Shown piece by piece: positions 12,191 through 23,300 of a DNA stretch of 64,000 nt. The translations under genes and the position numbers were made by a program. Numbering within the stretch: position 1 is the first letter of the stretch; each line of letters starts with the position of its first letter. The stretch is from NCBI RefSeq assembly GCF_029784155.1, contig NC_073692.1, forward strand, positions 280,492,589 through 280,556,588, in the 5' to 3' direction. The notes below the pieces were generated by a model. It was not told the DNA's origin and searched no databases. It saw only the letters and a list, made by a program, of their open reading frames with translations. This DNA comes from Uranotaenia lowii. Taxonomy: Eukaryota > Arthropoda > Insecta > Diptera > Culicidae.

Positions 12191-14523
12191 ACAGGTAACA
12201 GAATTATAAAAATATTTATTCTAAAAAGTTTGATGATTATTCGAAAAATATTCTTACACCAAAAGTGTTGGAATAGGATGGTCAAACCTGTAAAAAGTTT
12301 GTAGGTGAAATCATTAAGCCAATCCGCCATACTGGGTAAAGTTTTTTACGGTATCGAAAAAAGTTAAAATTTGTACATTTACTGGTGGATTTTTTTAAAA
12401 TTTTGAATGAAATTGAAAAACTTTTAAATTCTAGCTTAAGATGTGAAAAAATCTGTCATCATCATTTTGTATTCACTAAAAATAACTCGATTACGTTATA
12501 TAAAATTTAAAAATTAAATCAGTGCTGTTTACAAATCTTACTCCGCTGTTGCATGATGTCCCGTTTGACGGAATATAATTTTTGTTTCGAAAGCCATTAT
12601 ACAACCACGTACTAGCACATCCTGACGTATCCTTTCGCAATTTCTCCCTTTTCCCCATTCATCCATACGTAGAGATAGGCCGTGCAACGAATGACTGACT
12701 GCGCGCTTGGGCCGGAGCAGAGAACAGCGCGATTCCTCCGAGAGGTCGAGAAAACCCGCAATGATTATAATGTATCTCCAATATAAGATAATGGCCGGGA
12801 AATGTCTACATTTCACCTCGTGCTTCCCGCAAGGTTTGACTTATGAATGTTCTTGTCGCTCTGAATTGCGGAATTTCTTGGTCAGATTTCCGTCCCTTCC
12901 TGGGAAAGGAAGCAACTTTGGGTGGAAAAAGTAACAACCAGAATAATGTATTTTTAACGGCATCCGATCGTTCGTTGGCTGCATCCGAGAGGAAAATCTT
13001 GAGACAAATAAGTCACTTCTTTTGACAATTGAAATGCAAACGATGATTCTTTGGAAAGGACATAAATACATTTATGAGCAATGTATGGGGAAATGTATGA
13101 TGGGACATGCATAGAATATGGGATGTTTGTTAATGACTTGTGAATAATGATATTGCGATGGCATTCGTTGTTTTTCATGTGGTTATATTGTTTTGAATAA
13201 TAGGAGCCATTAGGATTGTATGTAAATGGGGGTTTAATGGGGTTCATTCAAACCTTTAGGATGGTTTTCGGTGGAATTAAATACAGTAATGTTTGGATAT
13301 TCAACGGCTAGTAAAATGCACAAAACTTGACAATATCCAGAAAATGATAAAGTTTAAGTTATGAACAAACGTTTAAGCTCCAACATTTGATTAGAGCTAT
13401 TTTTAATCGCGAGTAATTAAATCACAAATACATAATCTCGATTTTGTCTGCCTTTCAAATTTTATTCCTGCTCACTGAACTCAAAATTAGGAAATATAAA
13501 TATTAAATTCAGATTCTGGAAGTTAGATTAAAAACTACGTTCAAAATCTACACGTTTTGGTTGCTTTCAATCCTCTTAACTATGCTAAAAAACATTTTCA
13601 GAAGTTCAAAGTGAGCAACACATTTGATTTCTGAGAATGCTTGAGACACTTTCCCACATCAAATCCACTTCGAAGTGCCAGCCCTTCGATTCACACCACA
13701 CCGGAGAGCAGTTTTGCTTGACCAAAGAAATCGTTTGATGCGATATTTATGAAGTGTTTTCCTGTTTTCTTAAGATCCGTGAATAAAACATTAGCCCGCT
13801 TCCAAAGGGTGGAAACTGCGCTTTTCCCGAACGGACCTCGGTATCGAGTCCGACCGTCTTAACAATTCCACGGTTTCAGGTCTCATCCATGCATGAGATT
13901 CACTTGGAAGATGTCACTTGGGTTTCCTTTGAAGATGTGAAGACTCCCCCGGGAGAATCAGCCAAAGTGCAGTCTATGTATGTTTAAAGAGGCCGATGTG
14001 CCACCGTCTTTGATGCTGGGAGTTTTCCAGAATACATATTGGTGCCTCATTTTGGACGCGACAAATGAACCGTGTAGTAAAATGTAGGTATGTGTTTCGA
14101 AATCCACTCGTTGCCAATGGTCCACGACCAATAGTGAATGTTTTAGATATTTCTTAGGTTAAGTATTCTTTTAGTTTAGTTTTTAGATTTCTTCAAGCTG
14201 GATACTTTATTTATTTTGCTAAACAGTAGGTACATTTATTGGATAAGAAACATCTTTGTGTCTTAGCGCGGATTTTGGAAAAGGTGGTTATTGGGGACTG
14301 TAAAAAACAAAAAATATGTGCCAAACGAAACAAAATAATGGAAGCTTTGATGGACGCAGTTTTGCTTTTTTGGAAGTCTTAAATTAACGAACTCCTCAAT
14401 CAATAAGTCACTATCAATAAGTCTCTATCACAATCCAATCATTCGGAATCTGTCAGAGTTCGTATAACGTTCCTCTATCAGGTTTGATCAGCTTAATCGA
14501 ATATGCTTATACGACTTTTATAT
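12191..14523. other. unique sequence with GC-richer patches
   Basis: Patches at about 12540-13020 and 13610-14110 are markedly less AT-rich than their surroundings and match no repeat in the window. Short open frames on both strands (for example 12538-12816 minus, 92 codons) have no recognisable domain. The composition would suit host exonic, UTR or regulatory DNA, but the sequence alone does not settle this. Confidence 0.35.
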
Positions 14524-14585
14524 TTTTTTATTTTTATTTACATAGTATACCGTCTCACGACATAACTTGACGAACATAATTCCTA
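14524..14585 (-). mobile_element. extreme 5'-truncated RTE LINE copy
   Basis: Its reverse complement matches the last roughly 60 bp of the RTE LINE ending near 38943: 'ggaattatgttcgtcaagtt', then 'atgtcgtgagacgg', then an A/T-rich 'aaataaaaa' tail. Only the end of the reverse-transcriptase ORF, its stop and the tail are present, as in a dead-on-arrival LINE insertion. Confidence 0.8.
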
Positions 14586-15333
14586 TTATACGACTTCTAT
14601 TCAGCTTAATTGTTAAGTAGTTAAACGAACTTTGAAGTTAACACTTGGGAAACGACAATGTGTATGACACATTTAGTTCCGGAAAAATTTGTTTTGTATG
14701 ATGAATTTGCTTAATGATATCACCTTCAAACTTTATACTGCGTTTATTATCCTAAACTAACACTGTTGGTTTAAATTTATTTTTCGGACAATCACCAATT
14801 TTTTTAAATAAATATTTTAATAATTCAGTTACTAGTGTGGGTTAAAATGCATCAATATGCAAATCAAAGATTCACCTTTTAGATCTCGTTTTCATATGCT
14901 GGAATATTTACATTTACATTTATTATTTCAGCTTATTATTTCAGCTAGTAGAATTCGGATTCTGAATACGGAATCTTAATCTGAATTCTTAATCTAAGTG
15001 AAATATAGAATTTGAAATCTAACTGAATCATAATTATGATTTTTTTGATGACTTAATGTATTGTATGCATTCAAATCACAGAATTCACCTTGTTTGTTGC
15101 GATTTCCGTTATTGGAAAATGTGTTGAGTTGTAACTTTTTTGAATTAGTATTTTTTTTACAAATTTTGTCGATTTTCAGATGAATTTATTTATTTCCAAC
15201 ATTTAACTTTTGTTACTCTTACAAATGATTTACTTGATAAATCTATTCTCAATTAAGAATAAGTTTAATACTTTTAATAATTGAAATTGGTTCAAAGTTA
15301 ATACAGCTATTTCCACAATGTATTCTGAGTAGC

Positions 15334-15414
15334 GCCGATGTGGTCTAGTGGATAGACTGGCGCGAGTCTGGTTTTGTATACTAGGCGTACTGGGTTCGAT
15401 TCCCGGTATCGGCA
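15334..15414 (+). repeat. tRNA-like sequence (SINE head or tRNA pseudogene)
   Basis: The ends pair like an acceptor stem (GCCGAT at 15334 with ATCGGC before the terminal CA). The D-arm GTC-TAGTGGATA-GAC is intact, with box A TGGTCTAGTGG at 15341-15351. The T-arm carries box B GGTTCGATTCC at 15393-15403. The anticodon arm does not fold cleanly and the length (about 80 nt) is awkward, so function as a tRNA is doubtful. It may be the head of a SINE running to about 15510. Confidence 0.6.
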
Positions 15415-15462
15415 AGAAAACTTTTGGGTTCGAATCCCATAAGTGGCCGACAGGTAAGAAGC

Positions 15463-15510
15463 ACCGGAAGCAAAGAACTTGAGCAGCGAGCACAAAGAAA
15501 ACACTTTTAC
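15463..15510 (+). repeat. 48-bp repeat shared with 20199-20246
   Basis: 'accggaagca', 'gagcagcgagcac' and 'aagaaa' recur in the same order and orientation at 20199-20246. The two copies bracket the BEL/Pao gag relics and the LINEs nested in them. They could be remnants of the BEL element's terminal or untranslated sequence, or two SINE tails. I cannot separate these. Confidence 0.55.
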
Positions 15511-15887
15511 TTACCCAGCAAACCCACTCGATGTCTACGGCTGAGGCAGTTGAAGCAGAGGTTCTTCTCTTTCACTTTGCTTATCGTTTGGCTGACCGAC
15601 ATAGCGTTAAACTGGGGACACTCGAAGTTAAGGTGACCTTTGCCACAAAAGACATAGTGCGGCCCTTTTCGGGCTTGGGAAGAGATTGTGTTGATTCTCG
15701 GATGCCTGGATGGGTGGATTGAATTTGGATGGTTGGTCATACTTGTGCTGACTACTATCGGGGGACGTTTGGCATCTTTCCAGGACAGACACCCTCTCTT
15801 TGATCTTTGATCACCCCGATCACCCTCCTCATAGGACCCCATAGGATAGAAGGTAATCATATCACCTAACCTGCACCGGCACCACAC
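15507..15887 (-). pseudogene. BEL/Pao gag, zinc-knuckle part (broken)
   Basis: The C-terminal part of a BEL/Pao-type Gag, the nucleocapsid region that binds RNA in the particle. The reading shows a paired zinc-knuckle signature near its end: C-x2-C-GH-x4-C ('FCGKGHLNFEC'), then a second partial knuckle 'CFNCL', arranged as in Pao/BEL gags. It ends right after the second knuckle and runs into the 15463-15510 repeat with no protease or pol following, so the element is internally deleted. The upstream gag half lies at 15862-16554 in another frame, which implies a frameshift at the overlap. Family identity is from motif recognition. Confidence 0.75.
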
Positions 15888-16554
15888 ATCGCGTTTCGCC
15901 TCGGTCGTATGCTCCTGCTCGATGGCTCGTTTGATCTATTTGAACCGAGCAGCAGCGCATACGGCCGGGCATGGGTACGATATGGGCACGACAGTCAACC
16001 GTGACAGTCCTGCCCAAAACTGTCACGCGCTGCAGCCGACAGTTATATGAAATTATTTTAGAAACAGTAGGCCTGAAGGGATGAAAACCGAACTGTCGGT
16101 TGGGTTCGCTACAGCTTAAAGCACAACATTTTCGGCAGCGCAAGCTTTGAGCCGATTGTTCAGATACAGCCTGCGTTCCCGCATGTGTGTGATGTAGTCG
16201 AAGCGTTTCGATCCGGTACCGACGGTACAGCAGCAACCGAGTGGTAAGGAAAACCGAGACAGTTTGTTCGACGAGAAAAAGGCTGTCATAGCAAAGCTGT
16301 ACTTTTCGGAAGCCTGCGCTGAACGATTCGTTACCAAGCTTCTTCACACTTAACAGGTTTGCCAGATGCCGGTCAACCATCCTTCGTTGGTCGAAGTATC
16401 GTTCGTTCAAAAGTTGCCAAGCTCGAGCGTAATTGCCGTCAGTGATAGTTTTGGCATCTATTAACCCGGCGGCGTCTCCAACAAGGGCCTTCTCTAGGTG
16501 GTACAGCTTGATGCGGTCTGGTTCGTTGGTTCTGTCGACCACATCCCGGAACAT
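15862..16554 (-). pseudogene. BEL/Pao gag, central part (broken)
   Basis: The first third reads as the conserved central Gag region of BEL/Pao elements (DUF1759-like), with 'KLYHLEKALVGDAAGLI' and 'ARAWQLLNERYFD', a typical start of that domain. The reading then degenerates into a different frame. The 5' side is cut at about 16555, where a LINE was inserted on the opposite strand. The N-terminal end of the same gag is seen beyond the LINE at 19723-19854. Some sequence between 'VRTLGE' and this segment is missing, so the LINE insertion was accompanied or followed by a deletion. Confidence 0.75.
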
Positions 16555-16556
16555 AA

Positions 16557-18130
16557 CGTTGGATGATGCCTCTGAACTTTTTGCTGAATTCTTCCGCAGT
16601 GTGTATTCTTCGGATTCTTTAAGAACAAGTCAGGAATCTTTTCTGCCAGCCGAAACTTTTCCTGATCTTACAATTTCAATAACAGATGTGCGACGTAAAA
16701 TTTCAATGCTCGACGAATCCAAAGGATGCGGCCCAGACGGAATCCCGAACTCACTCCTTAAAAAATGCGTGAATGCGCTCGAAGAGCCCCTACTGTTTCT
16801 TTTTACTGCCTCGATTCATGAAGGACGTTTTCCTAAGTTCTGGAAGATTTCACATATAGTGCTCATACACAAGAGCGGTTCTAGGATCTCCGTCGAAAAC
16901 TACCGTGGTGTAGCAATCCTTTCAGCTATACCCAAGCTTTTCGAAAGCATTGTCTATGACCAGATGTACCCATGGATAGAAACAAAAATTTCAGATGTTC
17001 AACATGGCTTCCTTAAAAGGCGGTCAACCGTCACGAATTTAACGGAGTTTGTCTCATGAGTCTCACAATGGATGATGGAAGGTCTACAAGTCGATGCTCT
17101 ATACACCGACATGTCGAAAGCTTTCGATGTGATCAACATAGACGCACTTCTGTCGGCGCTGTGCAAAAATGGAAAAATCAGCGGCACTTGCCTACAATGG
17201 ATTCGCTCATACTTAATCGAAAGAACGCAATACGTTAAGCTGGAAAACGTGAGATCCAGGACTTACTCGGTAAACAGTGGTGTACCACAAGGGAGTCACT
17301 TGGGACCCCTTTTTTTCACCACTGTTATAAACGAGTTTCCTGGAATGCTGTCTGATGTGTTCGTGCTTGTGTATGCCGATGATTTAAAGATGTTTCTGCC
17401 AATTCGTCACCAAAAAGATTGCATGACTCTGCAAAATGCTCTATACAGGTTTACGGAATGCTGCAGCAGATTTGGATTAGAAGTCAACGACTCTAAATGC
17501 AATGTGGTTACTTTTTCTCGGAAAATGAGCAACATCATGTACGAATACCGCCTGGGAAATGATTTGATTGTTGCACGGCAAGCTTCAATAAAAGATTTGG
17601 GAGTTGAGTTGGACTCAGAGCTAAACTTTTCGAAGCACATAGAAAAAGTTGTAACAAAGGCTAATTCAATGTTCGGAATGGTTAGCAGAATTAGTCAAGA
17701 GTTGAGTGATCCCTATACGATTGTGTCAATTTACGTCGGATTGGTTCAGACCGCAATGGAGCACGCGAGTATTGTTTGGCGTCCATAATATAACATTCAT
17801 ATCAACAGACTAGAGAGAGTTCAAAAGAAGTTCCTGAGATACGCCTTGAGAAACCTTGGATGGCAAGCAGAAATGCCGGAGTATCAAGTGTTGTGCATGC
17901 TGGTAGGATTGGACTCCCTGGAAACCCGCAGAAAATCGATTGACGCACTGTTTTTAAAAGATCTGACCAGTGGAAGATATTATTCACCGTATTTAACATC
18001 TCAAATATGTTATAACGAAGGCCGCAGTAGTTTGCGTAGCGTAAGGCCATTCCAGTTAGCTAATTGGATTCAAAATTATGCTAGGAATGAGCCTATGTAC
18101 CGAATCATGACACTTTATAATGCAAACGTT
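16557..18130 (+). pseudogene. Jockey/CR1-like LINE reverse transcriptase, 5' part
   Basis: Reverse transcriptase of a non-LTR retrotransposon that would copy its own RNA at a nicked target. Visible RT motifs in order are GCGPDGIP, the 'LIHKSG..NYRGVAILS' block, motif A 'YTDMSKAFD' (about 17100), motif B 'GVPQGSHLGPLFF' (about 17280) and catalytic YADD (17372-17383). One frame is open from about 16557 except for two nonsense codons: TGA at 17057-17059 and TAA at 17786-17788. At 18130 the ORF is split by an RTE LINE. It resumes in frame at 19555 and stops at 19612-19614. The 5' half (endonuclease and ORF1) is missing. Clade is Jockey or CR1-like by motif style only. Confidence 0.85.
18122..18130. 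repeat. 9-bp target duplication, left copy
   Basis: 'gcaaacgtt', repeated exactly at 19546-19554 on the other side of the RTE LINE. Removing the insertion and one copy restores the host LINE reading frame. Confidence 0.9.
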
Positions 18131-19545
18131 ACTTACTTACTTAATGATCCCGCGCCGATCCACCGGTGCATAGGGCCGTTGTAAAAGACCTCCACTGTTG
18201 ACGATCCGGAGCCAGCGTCTTCACCTGGTCCCAGTCAAGATTCTCGTCGACAGTTCGGATTTCAGCGGCTAGGCTTCGCCGCCACGAGTTTCTGGGTCTG
18301 CCTCTTCTTCGATGACCTTCTGGATTCCAATCTAGCGCCTCTCTGCAAATCTTGTTTTCATCTTTTCGCAGTGTGTGCCCAATCCATCTCCACTTACGTT
18401 CCCGAATCTCGATTTCTAGCGCCCTTTGATGACACCGGCGATGTAGTTCCTCATTTGAGATCCAGTTGCCAGGCCACCAAGCGCGGATGATATTCCGCAG
18501 GCAGCGATTTACAAAAACTTGCAGTTTTCGCGTCGTTACCGCATATGTGCACCAAGTTTCGCACCCGTACAGCAATACGGATTTGACGTTTGAGTTGAAG
18601 ATTCGGATTTTTGTTCGTAGAGAGATCTGGCGTGACCGCCAGATGTTTCGGAGACTCGCAAACGCAAATCGGGCCTTTCTGATCCGGGTTTCGATGTCTT
18701 TCCTGGTACCACCATCAGGCGTTATCTGGCTACCAAGATACTGGAAGCACTCCACTTTCTCCACTTGTTGCCCAGCTACCATGAAACTGGAGGGATTTGC
18801 TGTGTTGATCTCCATAGACTTGGTCTTTCCGACATTGACTTTGAGACCTGCTGCCTTGGAACTTTCGGTGAGGTCGTCGAGTTTGCTCTGCATATCCGGT
18901 TGTGTTTGGGCGAGCAAAACAATATCGTCAGCCAGGTCAAGGTCGTTCAGTTGCTCCATTGTTGTAGGATTCCACGGCAATCCTCGGTTCGGTGCACAGT
19001 CGATCGATCCAGTCAGAATCTCATCCATTACGATGAGAAAAAGTAGCGGTGATAAAATACATCCTTGTCTCACTCCAGCAGTTACCGGGATTGGTTCAGA
19101 CAAGACACCGTCGTGCAAGACCTTGCATGAAAATGCCTCGTATTGTGCTTCGATGAGATGGACTAGTTTCTCTGGGACCCCTCGTCGCCTTAGAGCCGCC
19201 CAGATGTTTTCATGGTTAAGTCGGTCAAATGCTTTTTCAAAATCAACGAAAACCAGCAGAAGAGAGTCCTGGAATTCGTTGATTTGTTCCAGTATGATTC
19301 GTAGCGTTGTGATGTGGTCCACACATGATCGTCCGGATCGGAATCCAGCTTGTTGCCGTCGGAGTGTAGCGTCAATTTTCTCCTGGATCCTGTTCAGGAT
19401 CACTTTGCAGAGTACTTTGAGGGTTGTACAGATCAACGTTATGCCTCGCCAGTTACCGCACTCTGTCAGGTCTCTTTTCTTCGGGACCTTTACGAGGATA
19501 CCCTGCATCCAGTCGGCCGGGAATGTTGCAGTATCCCAGATGTCG
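18131..19545 (-). mobile_element. 5'-truncated RTE-clade LINE inserted in another LINE
   Basis: A minus-strand insertion bounded by 9-bp duplications. The 3' end carries a short tandem tail read on the minus strand as (TAAG)n at 18131-18143, and the ORF stop codon lies within that tail, as in RTE/JAM elements with almost no 3' UTR. The 5' end breaks inside the RT domain, so endonuclease and N-terminal RT are absent. No internal decay is apparent, which suggests a recent insertion. Confidence 0.9.
18141..19508 (-). CDS. RTE-clade reverse transcriptase, C-terminal part
   Basis: A 455-codon open frame, open further upstream to the insertion edge near 19545. Motifs in order are motif 2 'NWRGITL', 'QAGFRSGRSCVDHI', motif A 'FVDFEKAFD', motif B 'AGVRQGCILSPLLF', catalytic 'LADDI' (about 18921-18938), then the thumb/C-terminal region with 'FQYLGS', 'LLYGCETW' and the RTE-style 'RKWRWIGHTLR' and 'GRPRNSWRR' ends. 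A full RTE ORF2 is around 900-1000 residues with an N-terminal endonuclease, so this is about the last half. No stop or frameshift occurs inside. It cannot be a complete retrotransposase. Confidence 0.9.
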   Translation of the reverse strand: MQGILVKVPKKRDLTECGNWRGITLICTTLKVLCKVILNRIQEKIDATLRRQQAGFRSGRSCVDHITTLRIILEQINEFQDSLLLVFVDFEKAFDRLNHENIWAALRRRGVPEKLVHLIEAQYEAFSCKVLHDGVLSEPIPVTAGVRQGCILSPLLFLIVMDEILTGSIDCAPNRGLPWNPTTMEQLNDLDLADDIVLLAQTQPDMQSKLDDLTESSKAAGLKVNVGKTKSMEINTANPSSFMVAGQQVEKVECFQYLGSQITPDGGTRKDIETRIRKARFAFASLRNIWRSRQISLRTKIRIFNSNVKSVLLYGCETWCTYAVTTRKLQVFVNRCLRNIIRAWWPGNWISNEELHRRCHQRALEIEIRERKWRWIGHTLRKDENKICREALDWNPEGHRRRGRPRNSWRRSLAAEIRTVDENLDWDQVKTLAPDRQQWRSFTTALCTGGSARDH

Positions 19546-19554
19546 GCAAACGTT
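19546..19554. repeat. 9-bp target duplication, right copy
   Basis: 'gcaaacgtt', identical to 18122-18130. Confidence 0.9.
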
Positions 19555-19689
19555 GATATTATTAAATTAAATATGGCCAGAGAACAAATTAGGATTAGAA
19601 GTAAGCAGTGTTAATTGAAATTAATTATTCGTGTTGTTCATAATATTAATTATACTCTAGATTAAGATAAAGGGCTGAAGCATAGGATC

Positions 19690-19720
<31 letters not shown>

Positions 19721-19722
19721 AT
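19555..19722 (+). pseudogene. Jockey/CR1-like LINE, 3' end and tail
   Basis: Continuation of the LINE interrupted at 18130. Codons run in the same frame from GAT at 19555 to TAA at 19612-19614 (final residues RSKQC). A short 3' UTR follows, then a (TAAA)n tail at about 19690-19722. The tail marks the 3' insertion edge; BEL gag sequence resumes immediately after it on the minus strand. Confidence 0.85.
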
Positions 19723-19854
19723 TTCTCCCAATGTTCGTACTTCCCGTCGATCGTAAGTATGGCTCTGGGTAGGGAAGTACTTCAGTACTTCCAGGTTGTT
19801 GTCTTCTCTCGCTGGATCCGGGCTATTTTTTACCGGAGTTCTTTTTGGTGGCAT
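19723..19854 (-). pseudogene. BEL/Pao gag, N-terminal start
   Basis: On the minus strand an ATG at 19854 opens a basic N-terminus (MPPKRTP...) running to 'VRTLGE' before hitting the LINE tail. Together with 15507-16554 it marks one minus-strand gag gene split by the LINE. Assignment rests mainly on position and orientation; the N-terminus itself is poorly conserved in this family. Confidence 0.55.
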
Positions 19855-20198
19855 GATGATTCAATTTTCTGTTTTTCACTTCACTGATAGTCTTTTGATT
19901 TTATTTTTATCTCACTTGAATTTTTCATTAACTTTTAGTCTTATAGTTTTTTTTCAAATTTCACTTGTATTGCAGTTTTCACACTATTTTCTCCGTTCTC
20001 CGCAAACAGCACCTTGCTTCCCGATTCACTCAAACAACTTCAGGTGATGGACGTATTCCGTCGGCAGGAACTCGTTCCTTGATCCGGTTCGAAGGACCAT
20101 ATGGAGAGAGTGGACTGGTATCACGGTGGGTGGCATAAAAAACAACCCGCTCCCCTTAACGGCTCTTGAAAAATCCATTTGGGGTATGGGAACAGAGA

Positions 20199-20345
20199 AC
20201 CGGAAGCATGGAACTGGAGCAGCGAGCACGAAGAAACTTAACACTTCATATTTCTCTATTTACTGTATTTTTACATTCATTTATTCACACCAGGCGCGGT
20301 CCTATGGGGGGGGGAGTGATCGGGGTGATCACCCCCCACCCCCAA
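20199..20345 (+). repeat. second copy of the 48-bp repeat and a G-run/C-run palindrome
   Basis: 20199-20246 repeats 15463-15510. At 20293-20345 'caggcgcggtcctatgg' leads into a nine-G run, then 'gatcggggtgatcacccccc', so the G-run can pair with the C-run. The start looks like a transposon terminus, but I could not find its partner. Confidence 0.5.
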
Positions 20346-23300
20346 GCGGCAAAAAACCGTTACAAAATACCCGTAAATGCTCGAATTTCTTTAAAAACTT
20401 GTAAATGTGCTTTTGAATTTTCAAAAATTTTCCACTCCGTGGAGGTGTTTAATCAACGAAAAAGTTTGCTTATAACTCAAAGGCTCAAAATTGAAGAAAA
20501 GTCGGTCTAAAAAACTAAAGCAGCTGTTACTTGCAATTCTCTGGACCGAATTATACCAATCAACTTCTGTTGAATTACTTAAAGTGTTGACTTTGAATTT
20601 GCTAACCTTTTATCTATTTAATATTTTAGTAAGGTAATGAAATGTAGGGACGTTTTTTTAATTGTCACTAATATCCCTCATATGCCTAAATTTACATGAG
20701 CAAATTGTGATAAATTTTGTATTTGTTTAAAAATGTGAGCTTCTTAATTCTTCATTATGTTTTGAATTTTATGGAATGACAAATTTGAAAAAAAAACTTG
20801 AAATACATACTTGAATATTTTTCCTTCTGAAGTCATACATTGATTGCCTTTATCATGCAGTTTCTTTTTTTATTCTATCAGATAGAAGAAAACAATAAAA
20901 ATACTCAAACTATATACATATATATGTATGGAATCATAAGATTGGCAATTTTTTTTAATTTTCAGAAATTTAATTGCCTTAATAACAATTGAGTTTTTGA
21001 ATCACAGTAAAGATTATCTTGCACGAATTCATCTTCCCCTCGATTTTACATCATTCAAATATTAATTATGAAATATACTACCAAACAGAAATTGAATATG
21101 AAAATTTTAAATTTTTATAGTTAAAGTAAAAAGATTTAGAAGAAAAAGTTCTTACTTCATGATCAATTTTTCTGAAGACTGTGAGTAATTTACCGTGACT
21201 TTTGGACGACTTAATTGTAGAATTTAAAAATATAAATATATTTTTTTCGAATCGTTGTTTTTTAGGAACAAAATCTGTATCGTTTTTTTTTTGGGAACTA
21301 ACCATTTAGTGGCATTCTTCCCTAAAATCTGCATCGATGAATGAATAAAAAAAATATAGATTCAAAATAATTATTTGTTGTTTGACTATTTCAATTGCAA
21401 TTGATAAATACTCTTCACTTAATTAACATTTCATGGCTTCATCCCATGTTTTTTTATTATGTATGTATGGTAGCCACCTTGGGTGCACGGTTGTACCGCA
21501 GTTGTGGCTAAGGCTTCATCAACAAGTCACCGTAAGTTACCATATATCCAGTTAATAACAGCTGGATGAGACGTTCAAGGGAATGGATTCGTAAGTAGAG
21601 TAACTTACGATATCCGAAAGGGTTAGGATCGATTGGTCTCGAGATGTTATTGCCGAATATACAACTAACTCACTATGCAAGTCTCTGTAGTCCCCGCCCC
21701 CAAGATTTGTTTTTAGAAGAGCGCGTCAAACAGCAGGAGAACTTAATACGAGTAGGACTGCCACAGATCCATACCCATGCGCTCAATCCCTTTGTTTGAT
21801 GCCCTGATGCATCCCACCAACCCCATGAAATATTGCATACAGTATAAATTTAATAAATATATAATCAAATATGATATAATACAATGTAAAACTGTTAAAT
21901 AACGGGATACAAAAAATAGTTTAATTTTTCAGATGTATATATAAACAGGTTCATCAAATCCTGAAAAAAAATTGTAAGTTGATTTCTAGATAGTATCTAT
22001 TTATTTCCATTCTGAGTATAAACATTGTCACTATTCTCACTATTCTCCTGTACGGCAGCTTTTGGTGTGTTGTTAACTTTCATGCCTGTAAGATTAATTG
22101 TTTTAATAATATGATTGAATAACAAACTGTAAAATATAACTTCAAATTAAATTTTCGATTTTTCACATGTCTGTTATAATTTTGGTTTTCGGTCTAGCTG
22201 AAAAAGATTGACTTCATTCACGCAATACAAATCATAAAAATAGTTTACTACAGATATATAAGTACTGCAAAGATGCAATGTTCCGTATTTGAATATAATG
22301 TTTATTATTTGTAAATTATGTATGTATGTGTATGTTCCATCCCACGACCCGCTGAGCTGGCAGGTATGTTTTGCCAAAGAGCCAATTGTAATTCATTCGA
22401 TTAACATTACTAAAACTTAATGTAATTCAATATAATCAAATATAATAAAAGTAAGATAATAAAAATTTATGTAGTTTAACATAATATAAAAAATACAATT
22501 GAGGCGCTCAGAACCAGAGGAATGCAAACACCTAAATGAAAGTTTTGAGTTCTATATTATTCGAAATCCAGCAGTTTCAATACAATCGAAAAAGTGTTAA
22601 AATGAGTTTTGCACCATATGTTTATTGAAATATGAAAAATCAATTAGTATACTTCAATTAAAATCGAGCATTTTGAAATCATCTTCCTGATCCTGAGAGC
22701 CTTCATAGTCATCAAATATAATAAAATGATAAAATTATGATAATAATGGCATGTGATGGCATGTAAAAATGTTTAAGAAGACTATAATAAATTATTTTTT
22801 AAGGCCTGAAAAAAACAATGATATAATTTATTAGGTATATTGATAAATCGTCTTCAATCGAACCGAAACGAGCGCCCTGAAAAAAAATCGCCATACATCG
22901 AGATACAAGCCATAAAAACGAAAATGTGAATTTAATTGACAAACCAAAATAAAAAAAGCATTATATTTTTTTTTCATTTGTTTAACTTCATGCGAAAGAA
23001 AAAAAACACTAAGCTATACAAGTTCAAAATTCACCAAATATTTCCAGACTGCTGAAGAAAATCTGTTAGTTATATTTCATTTGAAATATTTTCCAATCTG
23101 CCTTCCTTTTTATATGTAGATGCGATGTTTTTCCTAAAGAACTGGGTTTAATAAAGCTAAACAATTGAAATTAGTGTATAATTTTTTAAGAAAATCTCAT
23201 AGGAAAAGAATCTGTGAAAGTGTTAAATAAAATTATAAATTTAAAAACGCACTTGAAGAACCGGTTTTTCCAATGAAGGCTGAAATCAGAATTGGATGTT

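Noticed and set aside
15334..15414. Functional tRNA gene
   Set aside because: Acceptor, D and T arms are recognisable, but no clean anticodon arm can be drawn and the length is off.
18466..19614. 382-codon plus-strand frame
   Set aside because: It is the antisense shadow of the RTE reverse transcriptase. Its last residues belong to the older LINE.
15799..20335. Homology between the gag segment at 15.8 kb and the G-run at 20.3 kb ('cctatg...gatcggggtgatca')
   Set aside because: Similarity is about 30 bases in opposite orientation and G-rich. The flanks do not match, so chance or a shared simple motif is likelier.
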